Assembly: GCA_034428595.1 (NCBI GenBank)
Contig: DAOUHO010000013.1
Span: forward strand, 1 to 44,475
Reading direction: 5' to 3'
DNA length: 44,475 bases
Source: JAJECS01 sp034428595
GTDB lineage: Bacteria > Chloroflexota > UBA11872
Part shown: piece after piece, positions 39,172 to 44,475 of the stretch
Layout: each line of letters begins with the position of its first letter
How positions within the stretch are numbered: position 1 is the first letter of the stretch
Position numbers and translations under genes: made by a program
Notes under the pieces: generated by a model
The model's input: only the letters and a program-made list of their open reading frames with translations
The model's database searches: none
What the model was told of the DNA's origin: nothing

Positions 39172-40896
39172 GTGAGAGTTGCCATCAGCTTTCCGCCGTT
39201 CGAGAGCGCCAAGGGCATCCCGCTTCTCAGTCAAAACCGGCAGTATCAGGTCTTTTCGACGGGCCGCAGCGAGGGTCGCGGGCTCGTGGGCGCGCTGAAC
39301 CGGTTCGTCGGCGACAACGCCACCGTCATTTTTCCGGTGTTGCCGGCGCTGGCGGCCACGCTGCTGCAACGGCATGGCCACGAGGCCGTCTGGCTGGACG
39401 GGATCGCCGAAGGCTGGGACTGGGAAGCCTACTGCCGCGAAGTCGAGTTGGCGCGTCCCGACCTGATGATGATCGAAACCAAGACGCCCAGCGCACCACC
39501 GCTCTACCAGGCGATCACCGACCTCAAGTCGCGATTCCCGACGATGACCATCGCGCTCGTCGGCGATCACGTCACCGCGTTTCCCGAAGAGCCGTTTCTC
39601 TTCTGCCCGGTCGACTATGTGATCCGGGGCGGCCAGTTTGACTTCGCCATCTTGAATCTCGCCGACTTCCTGGAAGGTCGAGACGACCTTGGAGGCGGCG
39701 TGTTCTGGCGTCATGACGAGACCGAGATCGTCAACTCCGGCGAAGAGCCGGCCCCGCCGGTCCGGGAAGCGGTCCGGCCGCACATCGACCGCCGGCTGGC
39801 GAAGTGGGAGCTCTACGCCTATCGCAACGGCAACTTCCTGAAGAAGGGCACCTATGGCTGGGCCACCGGCGCGACCAGCGCCGACTGCTGGTGGCGGCGG
39901 CGGGTGCCCGGCGGGCCGCGGCGCGGCGGTGGCGGGTGCACCTTCTGCTCCTGGACCAGCATGCTCCCGACCTGGTCCGTCAGACCCGTTGACGACTATT
40001 TGGACGAGCTGGAGCAGCTCGTCGATCTCGGCGTCGAGGAGGTGTTCGACGACACGGGCACGTTCCCCGCGGGACGCTGGCTGACAGACTTCTGCACGGG
40101 ATTCCGCGAGCGTGGTCTGGACAAGGTCTTGATGATGGGCTGCAACATGCGGGCCGATGCCCTGTCCCAGGCCGAATACGACATGCTGGGGGCCAGCAAC
40201 TTCCGCTTCATTCTCTACGGCATCGAGTCGGCCAATCAGCGTAGCCTCGACCTCCTAAATAAGGGCACGACGGTTCGCCAGCAGTGGGAATCGGTGAAGT
40301 GGGCCAGCGAGGCTGGGCTGGAACCCCACGTCACGTGCATGGTCGGCTACCCGTGGGAGACGTTCGACGAGGCCAAGCGGACCATCGACTTCACGCGCGA
40401 AACCTTCGACCGCGGCTGGATCAACACCCTGCAGGGCACGATCGTCATCCCCTACCCGGGCACTCAGCTCTACGCGCAGGCGCGAGAGCACGACTGGCTT
40501 CGGTTTGACGGCCCGGAGCACTGGGAACGCTACGACATGCGAGAGCCGGTGCTGCGGTCGCCAATTCCGACGGCGGAAATCATGGGACTGGTGCAGTCGC
40601 TCTACACCAGCTTTCTCACGCCGCGGTACGTGACCCGCAAGCTGCTGCACGCGGGCAAGAGTCGCGACCACTTCCGCTACTACGTGGTGCGCGGGTCGCG
40701 CTACATCGTGGGACACATGCTCGACTTCCGGAAGGGCCAGCTTGAGGCGGCCGAGAACGGCGCTGCTCAGGTTGATACGGGGGTCGCCGAGCTTCCCGCG
40801 AGGCTTTTCACCGCGGGTGGGTCAACGGCGCCGGTCGACGCAAGCTTGCTGGAACCCGCCGCGCCCGAGGCGGGACCAGCTATTGCCGTCGGCTGA
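39172..40896 (+). CDS. B12-binding-like radical SAM protein with atypical cysteine motif
   Basis: The 574-residue protein (GTG 39172) has an N-terminal Rossmann-like cobalamin-binding-type domain (about 1-180, LAATLLQRHGHEAVWLDGIAE, DLMMIETKTPSAP, TIALVGDHVTAFPEE). A radical SAM domain follows. Its iron-sulfur motif is unusual: Cys239, then 16 residues (WWRRRVPGGPRRGGGG), then Cys256-x2-Cys259, where C-x3-C-x2-C is normal. Downstream features are regular: EEVFDDTGTFP, LMMGCNMRADALS, FRFILYGIESANQRSLDLLNKGT and VTCMVGYPWETFDEAKRTIDF. It resembles the BchE/HpnR/P-methylase-like group by layout. It lies among glycosyltransferase genes and may modify a glycan or lipid. Confidence 0.88.
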   Translation: MRVAISFPPFESAKGIPLLSQNRQYQVFSTGRSEGRGLVGALNRFVGDNATVIFPVLPALAATLLQRHGHEAVWLDGIAEGWDWEAYCREVELARPDLMMIETKTPSAPPLYQAITDLKSRFPTMTIALVGDHVTAFPEEPFLFCPVDYVIRGGQFDFAILNLADFLEGRDDLGGGVFWRHDETEIVNSGEEPAPPVREAVRPHIDRRLAKWELYAYRNGNFLKKGTYGWATGATSADCWWRRRVPGGPRRGGGGCTFCSWTSMLPTWSVRPVDDYLDELEQLVDLGVEEVFDDTGTFPAGRWLTDFCTGFRERGLDKVLMMGCNMRADALSQAEYDMLGASNFRFILYGIESANQRSLDLLNKGTTVRQQWESVKWASEAGLEPHVTCMVGYPWETFDEAKRTIDFTRETFDRGWINTLQGTIVIPYPGTQLYAQAREHDWLRFDGPEHWERYDMREPVLRSPIPTAEIMGLVQSLYTSFLTPRYVTRKLLHAGKSRDHFRYYVVRGSRYIVGHMLDFRKGQLEAAENGAAQVDTGVAELPARLFTAGGSTAPVDASLLEPAAPEAGPAIAVG

Positions 40897-40981
40897 CGCG
40901 TTAGCGGCAGGTCCAACGAGTCGCTGCTGTCGCCGGCGGCGGTGGTAGCATCCCGCGCTCGCTCTCTTGGTGCCGACCCTC

Positions 40982-42238
40982 GTGCGAATCCTTCTGATCA
41001 TGAACGGTTTGGTTCGCGAGCAAGTCGACGGCGGGTGCGTCAGGATCATTGAAATCGCGAAGCAGTGGCAACGAGCCGGGCATGACATTCACCTCATGGG
41101 CAGTGTGCAGGCCGGAAATTCCTGCGAGCAATGGGGACTCACAACGACCAGGCACTTGACTCGTTGGCGGGTCGGTGAAGGGCGTTGGTGGATAGTCCTG
41201 CACTCGATAGCCGTTTGCTTGTTTTTTCCTCGATCGCTTTGGGCCCTCCATCCAGACCTGATCGTTACCGCGCATGATCAGCCCTACGACATCTTGCCTG
41301 GCGTTATGCTCAAGCTGCAGCGCTGGAGGCGCGTGCGCCTGGGCGTCGTTGTGCATTTGGTACCAGTTTGGCGGTTTTGGCACCGTCACGGACCTCGCTG
41401 GTATCACGCGCTTGCGTTTCTCCTCGCCCACCGGTTCTCCTTGCTCTTCGCGGCGTGCTTTGCCAACTGCACGCTGGCAGTCTCCCGTGCAACCGCGCGC
41501 GAGCTTCGTCGCAATGGATTCCCGATGCGCCGTGTTGCCGCGGTAGGCTGCGGCGTGGATTTGGCCGGTTTGCGCGCGGTCACGCCAAGCCTGCCCCAAC
41601 TGCGGTTTGACGCCACATCTGTCGGGCGCATCGCCGCTTCAAAGGGTGTCTTCGATCTTCTCGATGCGTGGGCGCTCGTCGTCGCCCAGCGTCCAAGCGC
41701 CAAGCTGGCGATGATCGGTAGCGGTCCTGACCAGGATTCGGTGCGGGAACGCATTCGATATCACAGTCTCGAACGGAACGTTGAGCTTCTGGGGTCCACG
41801 ACCAACGAAGAGAAGGACCAGTGCGTGAGCGCCTCCCGAATCTTCGTGCTTCCGTCGCACGAGGAGAACTGGTCGATTGCCATCGGTGAGGCCATGGCCC
41901 TTGGCACTCCGGTGGTCGCCTACGACCTGCCTGAACTCCTTGAGGTCTGGGGTGACGCCTACCACGCTGTGACCGAAGGCGACATCCCGGCTCTTGCCGG
42001 CGCTATTCTTTCCCTCCTGGGCGACGAAATCCGCCGTCTCGAGCTTGCCGAGCGGGGCTCGGCCCGCGTGAGCCAGCTCGATTGGTCGGTGATCGCCGAG
42101 CGCGAGTTGCAGTGGCTCATGGGAGGCCTTGTTGATGAAGATGCGCTTGGTGTGGACCCCAATCTGGCTGCGGCGACGGCATCACGAGCCTCTTCCGACC
42201 GACCACGCTCCAGACCTCCGAACCTCACGGCCGACTAA
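40982..42238 (+). CDS. GT4 family glycosyltransferase
   Basis: From GTG 40982 the protein has 418 residues and starts RILLIMNGLVREQVDGGCVRI; upstream in-frame TTG 40967 and GTG 40970 are alternatives, and none has a good ribosome site. The GT-B fold C-domain is clear: SVGRIAASKGVFDLLDAWALV, LAMIGSGPDQDSVRE, VELLGSTTNEEK, IFVLPSHEENWSIAIGEAMALGTPVVAYDLPEL (the E-x7-E-type motif). The N-domain is rich in aromatic and basic residues around a hydrophobic stretch, suggesting membrane association. It is probably part of a glycan assembly pathway with the flippase that follows. Confidence 0.9.
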   Translation: MRILLIMNGLVREQVDGGCVRIIEIAKQWQRAGHDIHLMGSVQAGNSCEQWGLTTTRHLTRWRVGEGRWWIVLHSIAVCLFFPRSLWALHPDLIVTAHDQPYDILPGVMLKLQRWRRVRLGVVVHLVPVWRFWHRHGPRWYHALAFLLAHRFSLLFAACFANCTLAVSRATARELRRNGFPMRRVAAVGCGVDLAGLRAVTPSLPQLRFDATSVGRIAASKGVFDLLDAWALVVAQRPSAKLAMIGSGPDQDSVRERIRYHSLERNVELLGSTTNEEKDQCVSASRIFVLPSHEENWSIAIGEAMALGTPVVAYDLPELLEVWGDAYHAVTEGDIPALAGAILSLLGDEIRRLELAERGSARVSQLDWSVIAERELQWLMGGLVDEDALGVDPNLAAATASRASSDRPRSRPPNLTAD

Positions 42239-42309
42239 GTGTTCGTCCCCGTCGCCATCGGCTCCGTGGCCGTACGCATGGCACAGCGCTGAGCAAACCA
42301 ACGCCTGAG

Positions 42310-43662
42310 GTGCGCCAGGCCGCAGAGGCGCCCAACGGTACCAATGCTGGCGGTGTGCAAGGACGCTCGACTGCGCCGCCAATTGCAGCTGAGCCCGGAT
42401 CCTCGGGGCCGCGCGTCGTTGCCCGCGACACCGTGGTGCTTGGCGGCCTCAGCTTCCTCGCCAGCCTGACGTCGTTTGGGTTTCAGTGGGCCATGGCGCG
42501 CCTGCTGGCGCCAGGCGAATATGCGGATTTGTTCGCCGTGCTGGCGCTGTTCGCCGTGCTCTCGGTGCCGTCGCAACTTCTGCTGCCCATCGGTACGCGC
42601 AGCACGAGCCTCGCCGTGGTTGCCCGAGGCCGCTCGGCCGCCCTCCAAGTCTTGCGGCGGGCGCTTGTCCGAGCCGGGGTTGTTGGCCTGGCCGCGTGGA
42701 TCGTCGTCGCCGCCGCGAGCGGCGCCATCGGAGTGCTGCTTGGGACCGACAACCGTCCCGCGATCATCTGGTTGGGCTGTGCGGTTGCCATCGCCTTTGT
42801 GGCGCCGTTCACCAAGGCGCTGCTGACCGGCTTGCGCGCGTTTCTCCTGCTCGGGGCGTCGAATCTGGTGGACGGCGCATTGCGCGCGGGCATCGGCGTC
42901 GGGTTGGTCGCACTCGGCTTTGGCGTTGCCGGGGGCATGGCGGCCTCGGCGCTCTCCGGTCTCGTCGGCGTACTGATCGTGGTGCTGGCCGCGCCGTACA
43001 TCGCGCGGGCAACGACGGAAACGCCGGCTGGTGCCGTCCCAGATGCGACCGGAGTGTCGGCACACGTGCGGGTTGGGTTGCTCGCTCTCTCGCTGGCCAT
43101 CCTGACCAATGTGGACGTCCTGGTTGTGCGTCACTTCTTCGACGATGCCAACGCATCGCTCTACGCCGCCTCTGCGCTCGTCGGCCGCATTGTCCTCTTC
43201 GCATCGTTGCCCGCCGCGCAGGTCGTGCTCCCGCACATCATTCGGCACGTAGCCGCCGGCGAGCCGTTGACTCGTACCTTCGCGGTTACTGCCGCATTCA
43301 CGGTCCTTGTCAGCGGCGGCGCTGCCCTGGTCATCGTCGCTTTTCCCGAGCTGGTCTTCCAGATCATCTTCGCGGACCGTTACGTGCCCGTCCCGCAGCT
43401 TGTCTGGGGCTATACCCTCGCCGGGTCGCTCCTCGCCCTCGTGACCATGCTCACCTACTTCCACATCGGGGCCGGTACGCTTCGCGTATGGGTTGTGCTT
43501 GTTCCGCTGAGCATGGCGTGCGCCGTGACGCTGTGGCTGCATCACGAATCGCTGACAGCCGTGGCTTGGACGCTCGATGCCTTCCTTGGCGCCGGGGTGC
43601 TCGCGCTACTGGGCTGGGCCGTCAAGGTGCTCGGGGGGGATCGCACCACGGCGACGCCGTAG
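42310..43662 (+). CDS. Polysaccharide flippase (Wzx/MATE-like oligosaccharide exporter)
   Basis: The 450-residue protein (GTG 42310) has a hydrophilic N-terminus of about 35 residues, then about 12 membrane helices. Recognisable parts are DTVVLGGLSFLASLTSFGFQWAMARLLAPGEYADLFAVLALF, typical of the polysaccharide_synt family, and ILTNVDVLVVRHFFDDANASLYAAS at the middle repeat. The second half (LVFQIIFADRYVPVPQLVWGYTLAGSLLAL) fits the same fold. It would move lipid-linked glycans across the membrane. The GTG lacks a clear ribosome site, so the start is not secure. Confidence 0.87.
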   Translation: MRQAAEAPNGTNAGGVQGRSTAPPIAAEPGSSGPRVVARDTVVLGGLSFLASLTSFGFQWAMARLLAPGEYADLFAVLALFAVLSVPSQLLLPIGTRSTSLAVVARGRSAALQVLRRALVRAGVVGLAAWIVVAAASGAIGVLLGTDNRPAIIWLGCAVAIAFVAPFTKALLTGLRAFLLLGASNLVDGALRAGIGVGLVALGFGVAGGMAASALSGLVGVLIVVLAAPYIARATTETPAGAVPDATGVSAHVRVGLLALSLAILTNVDVLVVRHFFDDANASLYAASALVGRIVLFASLPAAQVVLPHIIRHVAAGEPLTRTFAVTAAFTVLVSGGAALVIVAFPELVFQIIFADRYVPVPQLVWGYTLAGSLLALVTMLTYFHIGAGTLRVWVVLVPLSMACAVTLWLHHESLTAVAWTLDAFLGAGVLALLGWAVKVLGGDRTTATP

Positions 43663-43784
43663 CCGGCGGACTTGGAAGTGGTGTGCGCCCGTCCGAGTTG
43701 GTGAAGCTCTGGGGGTTGCTACGGAGCGCGAAGGGCCGCCGGCGGCTCGGCGCGTGAGGACCGCGCGTTGAACGTGGCGGGCGC

Positions 43785-44475
43785 ATGACCTCGGGCGCAG
43801 CGCACGCCGTGGCCCGCCGTGGCCATTCGTCATTGCTCGGGCCGCCCCGGCGCATCGTCGCGTGGATCAAACGGCTGATCGCGCGCCACCCGGACGCGGC
43901 TGCCTACGTCGCAATCCTGCTGCTGGTGGTGATCTGGCACCGGGGCCTGATCTTCGACCCCGGGTACTTGGGGCTGCGCGACGATTGGACCACCCCGCCG
44001 GCCGCCTGGCAGAACACCGACTTCGCGCTCGATCGGCTCTCGGCCTGGCAGACGAACTATTTCGGGCAGTCCGAGGAAGAGCGGGCGATGACCCAGTACC
44101 TCCAGCTCACGTTGGGGGCGTTGGCGCTGCTTCCCGGGGTGGACGGGTGGCTGACGTCGCGCGTGTCGATTGTCTTTCTCGCGCTTGCCGGCGTCTTCAT
44201 GTACCAGGCCGCCAAGCGCCTGGGCACGGGCAGGCCGGGGGGCTTCGCGGCCGCCGTCGTCTACATGACGACGCCGTTTTTCCTCGACGCCTTCATTACC
44301 GGCTATGCCGCCATGCTCATCGGCGTCGCGCTGCTGCCAAAGGCGGTGCAAGTTGCTGTTCCGGCGCCACATCCGTTCGATCTCCTGAGGCGACGTCGTC
44401 CGGACCGGCCGGTCGTTGAGATGGACCCTGACCGATGCCAAGTGGCTCCTGTTCGCCCCTTCTTCGCTGGTTCGC
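43785..44475 (+). pseudogene. 5' part of a large membrane protein, with an apparent frameshift near 44337 (window edge)
   Basis: From ATG 43785 about 184 codons read as a membrane protein: a hydrophobic helix (AAAYVAILLLVVIWHRGLIF), a loop GYLGLRDDWTTPPAAWQNTD, then helices LQLTLGALALLPG, SIVFLALAGVFMYQAAK and FAAAVVYMTTPFFLDAFI, as in multi-pass glycosyltransferase or YfhO-like proteins. After about 44337 the same frame becomes Pro/Arg-rich with poor GC at third positions. The +1 frame instead shows high third-position GC (LLFRRHIRSIS, LTDAKWLLFAPSSLVR), with a TGA at 44386-44388 in it. This suggests a frameshift plus a stop, either true decay or poor sequence at an edge. Confidence 0.55.

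Noticed and set aside
42235..43545. 436-codon minus-strand frame opposite the flippase
   Set aside because: Low-complexity Arg/Gly/Gln/Asp composition; shadow of a hydrophobic gene with high third-position GC.
43862..44419. 185-codon plus-strand frame at the window end
   Set aside because: Arg/Pro/Gly-rich in the wrong frame; membrane-protein sequence and third-position GC favour the frame starting at 43785.

Overview
The window is high-GC bacterial chromosome, mostly ordinary single-copy housekeeping and accessory genes packed in short operons. The best guess for the source is a Chloroflexota lineage (SAR202/Dehalococcoidia-like or a related environmental clade). The grounds are a transcript-leader T-box, several TIM-barrel isomerase/hydrolase pairs, PduO cobalamin adenosyltransferase, PspC, DUF503, DUF4126 and DUF4395 genes, and GTG starts with GTGA/ATGA overlaps. 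This placement is inference from gene content and is only moderately secure.

Layout. Positions 1-2.4 kb: the end of a membrane protease-like gene, then two genes that are the separate counterparts of the two halves of mitochondrial D-glutamate cyclase. 2.4-4.1 kb: ffh (SRP GTPase) and tRNA-Glu(CTC). 4.4-11.3 kb, minus strand: DUF4395 protein, PduO-type adenosyltransferase, a Tat-exported hydrolase, plsX, gyrB and an M29 aminopeptidase. 11.5-15.5 kb: an M20 peptidase, small GYD, TfoX and VOC proteins, a dense nest of short palindromic repeats, and a DUF4126 membrane protein. 15.5-18.8 kb: an accessory island. It holds an orphan MNT nucleotidyltransferase, a truncated gene resembling a restriction-modification N-terminus, an AT-rich two-gene module (unknown protein plus XRE-ImmA/IrrE metallopeptidase) with its own promoter and operator-like repeats, and a RelE/HigB-HigA-type toxin-antitoxin pair.

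19-29.6 kb: DUF503, a TIM-barrel isomerase-like gene, a glyoxalase I gene coupled to an XRE-metallo-beta-lactamase fusion, TerC, an RluB/RsuA-type pseudouridine synthase, PspC, Nudix, a second TIM-barrel gene coupled to an alpha/beta hydrolase, and a LysM/SH3b envelope protein. 29.7-35.7 kb: a promoter and a cysteine T-box leading into cysE and proS, then pepF coupled to a LarA-type (DUF2088) protein. 35.8-44.5 kb: a glycan or envelope region with two GT2 enzymes, a YbdK-type carboxylate-amine ligase, a radical SAM protein with an abnormal cysteine motif, a GT4 enzyme, a flippase and a broken or incomplete membrane protein at the window edge.

The most notable signals are: (1) the AT-rich unknown + XRE-ImmA/IrrE module inside a degraded defence/toxin-antitoxin island; (2) two families of short hairpin repeats whose copies keep base pairing through compensatory changes and all lie in the same orientation, one of them inside the adenosyltransferase reading frame; (3) the Cys T-box, readable down to its specifier and tRNA-end-binding bases; (4) a radical SAM protein with C-x16-C-x2-C in place of C-x3-C-x2-C. 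GC statements are by eye, and no database search was run.
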